This document shows, piece by piece, positions 9,375-18,510 of a stretch of DNA of 64,000 nucleotides. Within the stretch, counting starts at the first letter, position 1; each line of letters begins with the position of its first letter. The stretch is from assembly GCA_011050085.1 (NCBI GenBank), contig DRGL01000024.1:170870-234869 (forward strand), read 5' to 3'. The stretch comes from Pricia antarctica. GTDB taxonomy: Bacteria > Bacteroidota > Bacteroidia > Flavobacteriales > Flavobacteriaceae. The notes beneath the pieces were generated by a model. It had not been told where the DNA came from and did not search any database. It was given only the letters and a program-made list of their open reading frames with translations. The position numbers and the translations under genes were made by a program.

Positions 9375-9405
9375 TTGAATTTACCGTAAGTGTTTGCTAC
9401 CTTCG
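9375..9405 (+). promoter_or_regulatory. promoter of pruA
   Basis: A TTG at 9375-9377 and TACCTTCG at 9398-9405 are separated by 20 nt. This fits the flavobacterial pattern TTG-N17-23-TAnnTTTG with one mismatch in the -7 element. The start codon at 9442 lies 36 nt downstream. Confidence 0.6.
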
Positions 9406-9441
9406 CATCCTTATATTATTAATTCTAAATTCAACATTTCC

Positions 9442-11070
9442 ATGGGAAAAGGATTCTTCCAGGTACCAATTGCAATAAATGAACCTATAAAAAGTTATGC
9501 CCCGGGCTCTGAAGAGCGCGAAGCTGTACTCAAACAATACCACACTTATTTTAAAGGTAATGTTGATGTACCTTTATATATAGGTAACGAAGAAATCAAG
9601 ACCGGCAACACTAAACCGATGTCGCCGCCTCACGACCATAAGCATATTGTAGGCCAATATCATTTGGCCGATAAAAAGCACGTTGAAGACGCCATTAAAA
9701 ATAGCTTACAAGCTCGTGATGCCTGGGCCAATCTAGCATGGGAACAACGTAGTGCCATCTTCTCGAAAGCTGCGGAACTAATTGCAGGACCCTATCGGGA
9801 CAAAATAAACGCCGCGACCATGATCGCGCAATCCAAAAACATTCATCAGGCAGAAATCGATGCAGCTTGTGAGACGATTGATTTTTTGCGATTCAATGTG
9901 GAATATATGTCCCAAATCTATGGGGAGCAGCCTGATTCCTCCGAAGGTGTTTGGAACCGTGTCGAATATCGCCCTTTAGAGGGTTTTGTATACGCAATCA
10001 CACCTTTCAATTTTACGGCCATTGCGGCCAATCTGCCCGCCAGTGCTGCAATGATGGGTAACGTGGTACTCTGGAAACCCAGTGATCACCAGATTTTCTC
10101 TGCCAAGGTCATCGTAGATGTATTTAAAGAAGCGGGTCTACCCGATGGTGTAATCAACGTAGTCTACGGCGATCCCGTTATGATTACGGATACGGCACTC
10201 GCCAGTCCTGATTTCGCGGGTATCCATTATACAGGATCCACTAGCGTATTTAAAGATCTTTGGAAGAAAATCGGCGATAATATCGACACCTATAAGACTT
10301 ATCCCCGAATTGTTGGGGAAACTGGTGGTAAGGATTTCATCATCGCGCATCCAACTGCTAATCCGCAGCAAGTGGCGACGGCCATTTCACGCGGAGCTTT
10401 CGAATTTCAGGGGCAGAAATGTAGTGCGGCATCTAGGGTGTATCTTCCAAAATCGACTTCCAAAGAAATTTTGGAATTAGTTAAGAAGGATATTGGTTCA
10501 TTCAACGCACCAGGGTCTCCAGAAGATATGTCCAATTTCATAACAGCGGTCATTCACGAAGGCTCTTTCGATAAATTGGCCAAATATATCGATCAGGCGA
10601 AAAAGGATAAAAAAGCGGAAATCTTTACCGGTGGTGGATACGATAAGTCTAAAGGCTATTTTATCGAACCTACGGTCATTGTAACGACAGACCCACATTA
10701 TACGACTATGGAAACCGAATTGTTCGGTCCTGTCGTAACCGTTTATATCTATGAGGATAAAGACTGGTCAAAGACATTGAAATTGGTCGACGAAACCTCG
10801 GAATATGCCTTGACGGGTGCCGTACTTTCCAAAGATCGATATGCAATCGAAGAGGCCACAAAGGCTTTACAGAATTGTGCCGGTAACTTCTATATTAACG
10901 ATAAGCCGACCGGTGCGGTAGTCGGGCAACAACCTTTTGGGGGCGCTAGGGCTTCGGGCACCAATGACAAAGCAGGTTCTATGCAGAATCTTTTGCGTTG
11001 GGTTTCGCCACGTCTTATCAAGGAGACCTTCGTCACACCTGAAAATTATCGATATCCTTTTTTAGGTTAG
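9442..11070 (+). CDS. pruA: L-glutamate gamma-semialdehyde (1-pyrroline-5-carboxylate) dehydrogenase
   Basis: This enzyme oxidises glutamate semialdehyde, in equilibrium with pyrroline-5-carboxylate, to glutamate with NAD+ and is the second step of proline degradation. The 542-residue aldehyde dehydrogenase has the catalytic cysteine at C327 in GQKCSAASR and the C-terminal block QPFGGARASGTNDKAGS typical of P5C dehydrogenases. An in-frame TTG at 9394 would add 16 residues, but the ATG at 9442 giving MGKGFFQVP matches relatives and lies downstream of the likely promoter. It is monofunctional: no PutA proline dehydrogenase domain. A terminator follows at once. Confidence 0.95.
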   Translation: MGKGFFQVPIAINEPIKSYAPGSEEREAVLKQYHTYFKGNVDVPLYIGNEEIKTGNTKPMSPPHDHKHIVGQYHLADKKHVEDAIKNSLQARDAWANLAWEQRSAIFSKAAELIAGPYRDKINAATMIAQSKNIHQAEIDAACETIDFLRFNVEYMSQIYGEQPDSSEGVWNRVEYRPLEGFVYAITPFNFTAIAANLPASAAMMGNVVLWKPSDHQIFSAKVIVDVFKEAGLPDGVINVVYGDPVMITDTALASPDFAGIHYTGSTSVFKDLWKKIGDNIDTYKTYPRIVGETGGKDFIIAHPTANPQQVATAISRGAFEFQGQKCSAASRVYLPKSTSKEILELVKKDIGSFNAPGSPEDMSNFITAVIHEGSFDKLAKYIDQAKKDKKAEIFTGGGYDKSKGYFIEPTVIVTTDPHYTTMETELFGPVVTVYIYEDKDWSKTLKLVDETSEYALTGAVLSKDRYAIEEATKALQNCAGNFYINDKPTGAVVGQQPFGGARASGTNDKAGSMQNLLRWVSPRLIKETFVTPENYRYPFLG

Positions 11071-11108
11071 TATACGTATATCGCATCAAGAAGCAAATTA
11101 AACAAAGG

Positions 11109-11133
11109 CCCGTGTGAAAACACGGGTTTTTTT
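11109..11133 (+). terminator. terminator of pruA
   Basis: A CCCGTG/CACGGG stem with a 6-nt loop is followed by seven T residues, 38 nt after the pruA stop codon. Confidence 0.85.
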
Positions 11134-11669
11134 ATGCACACTTTTGAGTTTTCGGTTACATACATAAAAAAAGTTGTGAATTTTAAAAATTGTCTTTTGC
11201 CTATTTTCAACTTCATCTCATACTGTTAGAAAGAAATTAACCAAATAAACCATGTTTACAGCAATCCAATTTCAGAACTAGCGTAGCATAACGAAGCCGC
11301 AACAAATTGAGAGAGGGTGGAGAAACCATTCTTGACCTTCACCAATATTCTCAAGTGCAATAGGCGGAATATTATAATCGGACGGTTTTTCTTTTTACGA
11401 ATTGTTGTTCTTTTTGCAATGCAGCCATTGCCATTTTAAATGGGCAAGGGATAATTTGGGGTATTTAATTACGGTTATACTTTTGGTATACAATACAAAC
11501 CTAAAAGTTATCTATCGTTCCGAAAATCGACTTGTGATAATTGACCGTTCTACTAATACCTTCTGCGACTAAGAATTTAGGATAAAATTCTCATTTTTTT
11601 AATACCTTGTGGTTCAATGGTGTAAAACACCAAACGTAACTATTTCAATAACAACTAAATTTTTTAAGC
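11134..11669. other. non-coding stretch before the DinB-like gene
   Basis: About 535 bp without a convincing gene on either strand; all frames are short and broken. It is AT-rich and I see no RNA gene or repeat. The promoter of the DinB-like gene is probably near its right end, but no good TAnnTTTG match stands out. Confidence 0.6.
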
Positions 11670-12182
11670 ATGAAAAAACTAAGCCTAGTCTTTCTATTCG
11701 CCATAGCATTAAGCGGATACGCACAAGATAATCTGACCCAATCCACGATTCAAGCGGTGTTAACGCAAAATCAAGATCAAGTGGTACAATTGGCGGAAGC
11801 CTTTACGGATGAGCAGTACAATTGGCGACCCATGGAGGGGATTAATTCGGTCGGTGAAGCCTTGATGCATGTCGCTGGCGGCAATTACTATCTTGCCTCA
11901 AAATTGGGTTTCCCGCCGCCAGAAGATGTAGATATGACTAGTTTGGATAAAGTCACTGGTAAAGAAAATATCATTGCAGCCCTAAAAAAGTCAAACGCGT
12001 TCGTTTTGGAAAAAGTAGCGATGGTAAAAAATGACGAGATGGCCGATGAAGTAGATTTTGGTTTTATGAAGATGAACAAGCTTGGCGGTTTATTATCTAT
12101 CATGGAACATAACGGGGAACATAAAGGCCAGTTGATTGCCTATGCCCGTTCCAACGGTGTAACACCGCCGTGGAGCAAATAA
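11670..12182 (+). CDS. secreted DinB-like four-helix protein
   Basis: A 170-residue protein with a signal peptide (about residues 1-18, cut near GYAQ) followed by a DinB-superfamily four-helix bundle. The metal-binding histidines expected in this fold are seen in EALMHVAGG and in MEHNGEHKGQL. DinB-like proteins bind a divalent metal and include thiol-dependent enzymes, but the substrate of this exported form is unknown. It stands alone between a non-coding stretch and a strong terminator. Confidence 0.85.
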   Translation: MKKLSLVFLFAIALSGYAQDNLTQSTIQAVLTQNQDQVVQLAEAFTDEQYNWRPMEGINSVGEALMHVAGGNYYLASKLGFPPPEDVDMTSLDKVTGKENIIAALKKSNAFVLEKVAMVKNDEMADEVDFGFMKMNKLGGLLSIMEHNGEHKGQLIAYARSNGVTPPWSK

Positions 12183-12230
12183 TGTCAAACCAAAATGTTC
12201 TAGATCAATTAGAACGATTTTTATAAGTGG

Positions 12231-12268
12231 AAAGTCCTTGTTGTTAATGCGACAAGGACTTTTTTTTG
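12231..12268 (+). terminator. terminator of the DinB-like gene
   Basis: An 11-bp perfect stem (12231-12241 with 12252-12262) and a run of eight T residues, about 50 nt after the stop codon. Confidence 0.9.
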
Positions 12269-12394
12269 GAAGTTATTGCCGTCAGCACCTCTATTTGTTA
12301 GTTTCCTCGACCAACTACACAATTTAAATGTAAATTTAACGTTAAGTAATTGTAAACTTTAGTAACTTTATAAGTGAAGATAAAAAATGACGTT

Positions 12395-12523
12395 ATGAAA
12401 ACAAATGCATTAACAGTGAAAACCAAAAAGGTGAATACATCTATTCTAGAAAGTATACACTCATACCTAAAGAGATATGCTGAAAATTGCAAGTACTCCT
12501 TCGAATGGATGTTACGCATCTAG
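12395..12523 (+). CDS. small basic hypothetical protein (42 aa)
   Basis: A short frame of 42 codons starting MKTNALTVKTKKVN and ending FEWMLRI. It is Lys-rich at the N-terminus with an amphipathic middle, SILESIHSYLKRYAENC. It lies in the gap between the DinB-like terminator and the convergent rsmG, 19 nt from the rsmG stop. It has no recognised domain. Small proteins of this sort are common in flavobacteria, but coding status is not proven. Confidence 0.45.
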   Translation: MKTNALTVKTKKVNTSILESIHSYLKRYAENCKYSFEWMLRI

Positions 12524-12542
12524 TGCTCCCTTTTTAATACTT

Positions 12543-13178
12543 TTATCGCTTGAATTTTAGGGGTAGATAGACCAGCTTTTTAGTTTCGAAAAAATCCTCT
12601 TCAAAATAGTCGGCCAAGTCAAAGGTCTCGGCCGTTTTATATCCTTCCAATTCCTCCCCTAAATCACCTCCCTTAAGATATAGAATCCCATTTTTCCTTG
12701 GGTGAACTGATTCCTTTTTGATTTTTCCTTTGACCCAATGTACAAATGTTGGCATCGCGGCAACTGCCCTGCTTACGATAAAATCGAATTTTTCCGCTAC
12801 CGTCTCTACCCTATCGTTAATGGTGGTTATATTTTCAAGTCTTAAACCCGCTACGACCTCATCGACCACTTTTATTTTTTTCCCGATGGAATCCACCAAG
12901 GTAAAGTGCACTTCAGGATTTAGGATTGCCAAGGGAACACCCGGAAAACCTCCGCCGGTGCCTACATCCAAAATGGAAGTATTGGGATTGAATTGTTGTA
13001 ATTTGGCAATCCCCAAAGAATGGAGCACATGGCGCAAATACAATTCGTCGATATCCTTTCTAGAGACAACATTGATTTTTTGGTTCCAATCTTTGTATAA
13101 ATCCTCTAATTGAATAAATTGATTCTGCTGTGTTTCCGATAAATTTGGAAAATATTTGAAAACTAAGTTTGCATTCAT
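12543..13178 (-). CDS. rsmG: 16S rRNA (guanine527-N7)-methyltransferase
   Basis: RsmG (GidB) uses S-adenosylmethionine to methylate N7 of G527 in 16S rRNA; loss of this mark gives low-level streptomycin resistance in many bacteria. The SAM-binding motif DVGTGGGFPG lies at residues 71-80, and the conserved VSRAVA block follows. The 211-residue length is normal. The gene stands alone on the minus strand between two plus-strand genes. A -7-like TAATTTTG is on the minus strand at 13217-13224, 38 nt upstream. Confidence 0.95.
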   Translation of the reverse strand: MNANLVFKYFPNLSETQQNQFIQLEDLYKDWNQKINVVSRKDIDELYLRHVLHSLGIAKLQQFNPNTSILDVGTGGGFPGVPLAILNPEVHFTLVDSIGKKIKVVDEVVAGLRLENITTINDRVETVAEKFDFIVSRAVAAMPTFVHWVKGKIKKESVHPRKNGILYLKGGDLGEELEGYKTAETFDLADYFEEDFFETKKLVYLPLKFKR

Positions 13179-13303
13179 GCGTATATTTGTATGTGGCTGT
13201 TGCTATAGATTTGGCACAAAATTACCATATCCATAGTCAAAAACCGCTGCTTCTTACCTTAGGCTATACATTTTTACCGATATTTACATAAAGATTATTA
13301 CCC

Positions 13304-14404
13304 ATGGATCAAAAGACCATACGTTTTTCAAGAAAGGATTCCGCAAAATTCTTCAGGACGCTAAATAAACGCGTAAACGATTATTTTAAGGAGAACAAAA
13401 TTAAGAAGACGGGAAACTGGCGATTACACTTAAAGACGGTTGTAATGTTCGCCCTGTTCTTAACCCCCTACTTTTTGATTTTAACCTTGGGCCTGCCAAC
13501 ATGGGCCAACCTTCTATTGACCATTGTTATGGGCGTGGGAATGGCAGGTGTGGGTATGAATGTGATGCATGATGGCAATCACAACGCGTACTCGAACAAA
13601 AAATGGGTCAATAAACTGATGGGGAGCAGTATTTATATTTTGGCCGGAAATGTTTATAACTGGCAGGTGCAACATAATGTGCTACATCATACCTATACCA
13701 ACATCCACGAACATGACGAAGATATGGAGGCCGGTCGTATTTTGCGATTCTCTAAACATACCGAGTGGAAAAAACACCATAAATTTCAACACCTCTACTC
13801 CGTTTTTCTTTATGGATTATTGACATTCAATTGGGCTATTACTACAGATTTTATGCAAATGTACCGGTACACAAAGCGAAAGCTAAGTTTTGGAAAATTC
13901 CCCAATCCTATAGTGAACTGGAGTACCATGGTAATTTCTAAAATTCTCTATATCACTATATGGATCGTTCTTCCCTTGGTTTTCATCGACATCGCTTGGT
14001 GGAAAGTGCTTATTGGCTTCTTTATAATGCATTATGTAGCGGGTGTAATTCTTAGCGTTGTCTTTCAATTGGCGCATATCGTAGATGAAGCAGACACCCC
14101 ACTTCCCGACGAAACCGGCACCATGAAAAACACTTGGGCGATACACCAATTGTTCACTACTGTGAATTTTGGAACCAAGAACCGTATCGTTAATTGGTTC
14201 ACGGGCGGATTGAACCATCAGGTAGAACATCATATTTTTCCACACATCAGCCACGTACATTACACAAAAATTTCGAAAATTGTGAAAGAAACCGCAAATG
14301 AGTTCAATTTGCCGTACCACGAATACAAAACAACACGAAAAGCCATAATTTCGCACTTCAGACATTTGAGGGATTTGGGAAGAAGACCGGCTCTACAGGT
14401 TTAG
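13304..14404 (+). CDS. membrane fatty acid desaturase
   Basis: A membrane di-iron desaturase that introduces double bonds in acyl chains. Three histidine boxes are visible: HDGNH at 89-93, HNVLHH at 124-129 and HQVEHH at 305-310, with hydrophobic helix pairs between them. The glutamine in the third box is typical of front-end desaturases, but there is no cytochrome b5 domain in the 366 residues, so electrons must come from a separate carrier. Acyl-lipid or acyl-CoA specificity cannot be told from sequence. It probably tunes membrane fluidity. Confidence 0.9.
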   Translation: MDQKTIRFSRKDSAKFFRTLNKRVNDYFKENKIKKTGNWRLHLKTVVMFALFLTPYFLILTLGLPTWANLLLTIVMGVGMAGVGMNVMHDGNHNAYSNKKWVNKLMGSSIYILAGNVYNWQVQHNVLHHTYTNIHEHDEDMEAGRILRFSKHTEWKKHHKFQHLYSVFLYGLLTFNWAITTDFMQMYRYTKRKLSFGKFPNPIVNWSTMVISKILYITIWIVLPLVFIDIAWWKVLIGFFIMHYVAGVILSVVFQLAHIVDEADTPLPDETGTMKNTWAIHQLFTTVNFGTKNRIVNWFTGGLNHQVEHHIFPHISHVHYTKISKIVKETANEFNLPYHEYKTTRKAIISHFRHLRDLGRRPALQV

Positions 14405-14550
14405 GTATTGTACGTATTGATTGAAATCAGTTTGATTTAGTATCATTAAGGTGACCCTGAGGAGTTTTGAACCTTAAATCTACAAAGGCTGTAAATTCTT
14501 CTATTTTCCAATAATTCAATTCAACAATCCATTTTAAATAATTTCACTAC

Positions 14551-15738
14551 ATGAACCAGCATCTTTCGGATCGGATAAATAATATGTCCACTTCCGCCAC
14601 TTTGGCCATGGCGGCCAAGGCAAGAGAATTACGCAACGAAGGCAAGGATATTATCGGCCTTAGCCTTGGAGAGCCTGATTTTAATATTCCCGATTTTATA
14701 AAAGACTCGGCCAAACAGGCGATCGATGATAACTATAGCAGCTACTCCCCCGTTGATGGATATGCGGATTTGAAAAAAGCGATTTCCGATAAATTCAAAC
14801 GGGACAATAGCCTAGAGTATGGTCTAAACCAGATTGTCGTTTCAACAGGAGCTAAACAGTCTTTGGCAAATTTGGCCATGTGTATGCTTAACGACGGCGA
14901 TGAAGTGATTTTACCAGCCCCCTACTGGGTCAGTTATAGCGATATCGTAAAATTGGCAGAAGGTGTTCCCGTAGAAGTACCGACCAGTATAGACACGGAT
15001 TTTAAGATGACCCCTGAGCAGCTTGAAGCGGCCATAACACCAAAAACAAAAATGCTTTGGTTCAGTTCACCCTGTAATCCTAGCGGTTCGGTGTATAATC
15101 TGTCCGAATTAGAAGGTTTGGCGGAAGTATTGAGAAAGCATCCCGGTATCTTTATCGTATCGGACGAAATCTACGAGCACATCAATTTTAGGGGAGGCCA
15201 TGTCAGTATCGCCGGTATTGAAGGTATGTATGACCGAACGATAACCGTTAACGGAGTATCAAAAGCCTTCGCTATGACCGGATGGCGTATCGGCTACATC
15301 GGAGCGGCAGATTGGATCGCAAAGGCCTGTACTAAGTTCCAAGGTCAAATTACAAGCGGTGCGAACGCGATTGCACAGCGCGCCACCATTACTGCTTTGG
15401 AGGCTCCCGTAAGTAAGATCCAGTATATGATAGACAAGTTCCGGGAACGACGGGATCTGATACTGGAACTCTTAGGTGAGATTAAAGGCTTTAACCTCAA
15501 TATCCCGGAAGGTGCTTTTTACGTATTTCCAGATATTTCATATTTCTTTGGAAAGACTTTACAGGGAACTACTATTAACAATGCTTCGGACTTTGCGCTG
15601 TATTTGTTGGAACATGCCAACGTAGCTACCGTAACCGGTGAAGCTTTCGGAAATGCGAATTGCATTCGTATTTCGTATGCGGCATCTGAAGATGAGATAA
15701 AGGAAGCGGTGCAGCGGATTAAGCGTGCATTGGAGTAG
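14551..15738 (+). CDS. class I pyridoxal-phosphate aminotransferase (aspartate aminotransferase type)
   Basis: A fold-type I aminotransferase of 395 residues that most resembles the bacterial Ib aspartate aminotransferases, which interconvert aspartate/oxaloacetate and glutamate/2-oxoglutarate. The cofactor lysine is K238 in VSKAFAMTGWRIGY; SDEIYEH at 204-210 and SPCNPSG at 173-179 are further cofactor-binding blocks. Prephenate or other keto acids are possible substrates in this subgroup. It ends in a clear terminator and appears monocistronic. Confidence 0.9.
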   Translation: MNQHLSDRINNMSTSATLAMAAKARELRNEGKDIIGLSLGEPDFNIPDFIKDSAKQAIDDNYSSYSPVDGYADLKKAISDKFKRDNSLEYGLNQIVVSTGAKQSLANLAMCMLNDGDEVILPAPYWVSYSDIVKLAEGVPVEVPTSIDTDFKMTPEQLEAAITPKTKMLWFSSPCNPSGSVYNLSELEGLAEVLRKHPGIFIVSDEIYEHINFRGGHVSIAGIEGMYDRTITVNGVSKAFAMTGWRIGYIGAADWIAKACTKFQGQITSGANAIAQRATITALEAPVSKIQYMIDKFRERRDLILELLGEIKGFNLNIPEGAFYVFPDISYFFGKTLQGTTINNASDFALYLLEHANVATVTGEAFGNANCIRISYAASEDEIKEAVQRIKRALE

Positions 15739-15762
15739 CATATAAATATTGAATTTTCTATA

Positions 15763-15793
15763 GACCCGTTGCACTTGCGACGGGTTTTTTTTT
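15763..15793 (+). terminator. terminator of the aminotransferase gene
   Basis: An ACCCGT/ACGGGT stem with a 10-nt loop is followed by nine T residues, 25 nt after the stop codon. Confidence 0.85.
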
Positions 15794-16272
15794 GCAAGGA
15801 TCACTGGTAGAATATTAAACATCAAACAGACCACGAAGTACTGAAGTAAAAAATCAACTTTGCTGTATACCTAATCGATTTTCTTTCAAATTGCTATATG
15901 TCTTTTTGCTTTTCTCTCGTATAAGGACAGCAACATTTTAAATTGGAAGCTATTGAACGGATGAATATCAACATCTAATGGAAAATTTAGTATTTCTATC
16001 CGAAAACATATTTGAATTAATTTGTAAATAAAAAAATGACTCCTTATTGAATACTATCTTTGTGGTATCTGTCCAGTTGCTATGGTAAGAATTAAAATAT
16101 ACCGGGATAAATTTTAGATTGAATTTCAGTTATTTATAATCTAATACATCTAAACGTAGAAACGCAGACCGTCTAATACTACGAAAACTAGGGTAGCGCA
16201 TAGCATAACTGAATATCCCAGCATTTCAAAATATTTGAAGTAAGACCATCATCATCTAATACTACGTCAAGC
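15794..16272. other. long leader region of the helicase gene with short repeats
   Basis: About 480 bp with no gene. The 12-mer TCTAATACTACG occurs at 16172-16183 and again at 16255-16266, just before the helicase start, and its first eight bases also at 16140-16147. Cold-inducible helicase genes often have long regulated leaders, but nothing here proves that. Confidence 0.5.
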
Positions 16273-17631
16273 ATGAAAACCTTCGAAGACTTTAAGATTA
16301 AAAAGCAACTGCTTAACGCCCTAGATGATTTAGGGTTCGAGAGTCCGACCCCAATTCAAGAAACCGCATATTCCCCAATTCTCAGCGGTAGCGATTTTGT
16401 TGGAATCGCACAGACCGGAACTGGAAAGACAATTGCATATTTACTTCCGATTCTTCAAGATCTGAAGTTTTCAGACCAACCCCAACCTAGGGTTTTAATC
16501 TTGGTGCCCACACGGGAACTCGTTATTCAAATCGTAAATGAGATCGAAAAATTAACAACCTACTTAACTGTGCGAACCTTAGGTGTTTACGGTGGCACCA
16601 ATATAAATACGCAAAAGCAGGCCGTTAATGAAGGATTGGATATTATTGTAGGAACGCCTAGAAGATTATATGACCTTGCCATCAGCAATGTGCTGCGACT
16701 TAATTTTATTAAAAAACTGGTTATAGACGAAGTTGATATAATGCTTGATTTTGGGTTCAAAACACAGCTAAAAAACATTTTTGACTATATACCGAAAAAA
16801 CGGCAAAACTTACTCTTTTCGGCTACGATGACTACATACGTGGATGATTTAATAGATGATTTTTTAACGAATGCCATTAAAAAAACCATTTCTGTTAGCG
16901 GTACGCCTTTAGAGAATATTGACCAGGTAGCCTATGCCGCTCCAAACTTTTATACCAAGGCCAACCTCGTAAAGCATCTATTAGAAGATAAAGATACACA
17001 CGGCAAAGTCCTGATATTTGTAGCAACCCGAATCAGCGCAGACCGACTATTTGAAACTCTAGATCTTGACTCTGAAACATCCGTAATCCATTCCGGTAAG
17101 GAGCAAAATCATCGTACAAGGTCTATTGACAAATTTGTAGATGGCAGGAGTAGGGTCTTAATCGCTACCGACGTCATCTCTCGCGGTATAGATATTGAAA
17201 AAATAACCACGGTCATTAGTTTTGATACGCCATTCTACCCCGAAAACTATATGCACCGTATCGGACGAACTGGAAGGGCCGAACAACACGGAAAAGCTAT
17301 CCTCTTATATAGTGAAAAGGAAACGGCTTTGAAGGAAGCCATTGAAAACTTAATGAACTACGCAATTCCAGCCGTAGAATTTCCGAAAACAGTAGTGGTT
17401 TCTTCAGTGCTTACTCCTGAGGAAAAAGAAAAACCTATAGTTGAGCAAGAATCGCCCCACAAAGACGCAGCGATTCAAGCAGGTGCATCCTTTCATGAAA
17501 AATCCGCAAAGAACAGTAAGGTAAAAGCAGAGAAAAAGAGTTATAAAAAGACATTAAAGGAGCGTTATAAGAAACCTGTCAGGCGAGGAGATAAGATTCA
17601 GAACATGAGAAAGAAGCGGAAGAAGAAGTGA
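16273..17631 (+). CDS. DEAD-box-family ATP-dependent RNA helicase
   Basis: An RNA helicase of 452 residues with the two RecA-like domains. Motif I AQTGTGKT is at 46-53, Ia PTREL at 79-83, motif II is DEVD at 152-155 in place of DEAD, motif III SAT at 183-185, and motif VI HRIGRTGR lies in the C-terminal domain. From about residue 410 a Lys/Arg-rich tail ends in RKKRKKK, likely for RNA binding. Such helicases work in ribosome assembly or RNA turnover, often in the cold. Which E. coli paralogue it matches (RhlE, SrmB, CsdA) is not clear. Confidence 0.93.
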   Translation: MKTFEDFKIKKQLLNALDDLGFESPTPIQETAYSPILSGSDFVGIAQTGTGKTIAYLLPILQDLKFSDQPQPRVLILVPTRELVIQIVNEIEKLTTYLTVRTLGVYGGTNINTQKQAVNEGLDIIVGTPRRLYDLAISNVLRLNFIKKLVIDEVDIMLDFGFKTQLKNIFDYIPKKRQNLLFSATMTTYVDDLIDDFLTNAIKKTISVSGTPLENIDQVAYAAPNFYTKANLVKHLLEDKDTHGKVLIFVATRISADRLFETLDLDSETSVIHSGKEQNHRTRSIDKFVDGRSRVLIATDVISRGIDIEKITTVISFDTPFYPENYMHRIGRTGRAEQHGKAILLYSEKETALKEAIENLMNYAIPAVEFPKTVVVSSVLTPEEKEKPIVEQESPHKDAAIQAGASFHEKSAKNSKVKAEKKSYKKTLKERYKKPVRRGDKIQNMRKKRKKK

Positions 17632-17712
17632 GGTAAGACTATATGAAATAAGAGTTTAGAAATCGGTGTGACTCATCTCAACTTTGCTATATTGCAAGGT
17701 CAATATACTATT

Positions 17713-17937
17713 ATGAAAGTAATCCTTCTATCTTGTGATGCCCAACGACCCGATAAACGTGCAATAGCCAAATGTATAGCCGAGGTCTCATCAAATATCG
17801 ATGAATCTTTGGCCCGTGAACTTGCAGATATACTACTAGAAGGAGATTCCGTAGATATTGAAGTGGATGATAAGAGTTCCGGTTCCGCATTAAGGGCTTT
17901 TCGGAAACTGGATATTGAGTACGAGATCGAGGAGTAA
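17713..17937 (+). CDS. small acidic hypothetical protein (74 aa)
   Basis: A 74-residue acidic protein starting MKVILLSCDAQRPDKR. An in-frame GTG at 17668 would add 15 residues, but the ATG is preferred. The alternation of a short strand, two helices (AIAKCIAEVS, ESLARELADIL) and a final strand (IEYEIEE) resembles the L7/L12 C-terminal fold by eye only. It follows the helicase gene by 80 nt in the same direction with no terminator between, so may share its transcript. Function unknown. Confidence 0.7.
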   Translation: MKVILLSCDAQRPDKRAIAKCIAEVSSNIDESLARELADILLEGDSVDIEVDDKSSGSALRAFRKLDIEYEIEE

Positions 17938-18510
17938 AATTATCACCTGACGGATTAGAAATTAAGTATGATAACCTTTTAAACCTGTTATCTTACGTTC
18001 GCCAAAGTTTTTGCGAAAATAAATACATCCAAATTTTTGCATAGTAGATAGGCTTTCGGCTATAATCGTTTTGTAGGCGATGATATATTGAAACGCATAG
18101 AATCTAAATGGATAAAAACCCAACCCACTAATTTCTTTTCTGGTGCGCGTATTTTTTTGCCGAAAATGAAAATAAATTAGTGATAAAATAGGGTAAGACT
18201 GAAATCGGAAATTCGTATTGGGTAAGTTTTGAGCAATAAGAATTTGCTACCATGCCCGTTGAAAAAATGACAAACTATAGGCTTGCATCCTATGGGACTA
18301 AATGACTTATCCCTGAAATTTTATGATAACCTGGCACTGAAAAGCATGGCGTAAAATGTCGATCACTAAATAAATTTCCAAAATAAGTGCTACAAAATGC
18401 AATGGCATCATTGATAACTATCTCTAGGATATAATTTAAAAAATACGGAGAAAGGTTCTAATGCAATTGTGTTGAACACGATTAACTGACTAGGTAAATA
18501 ATTGTAAACA
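17938..18510. other. non-coding stretch
   Basis: About 570 bp between the small acidic protein gene and the VOC gene. Both strands are broken by frequent stop codons, base composition is AT-rich, and I see no RNA gene, strong hairpin or repeat. Confidence 0.55.

Noticed and set aside
13883..14365. 160-codon minus-strand frame inside the desaturase
   Set aside because: Antisense to conserved His boxes; chance frame.
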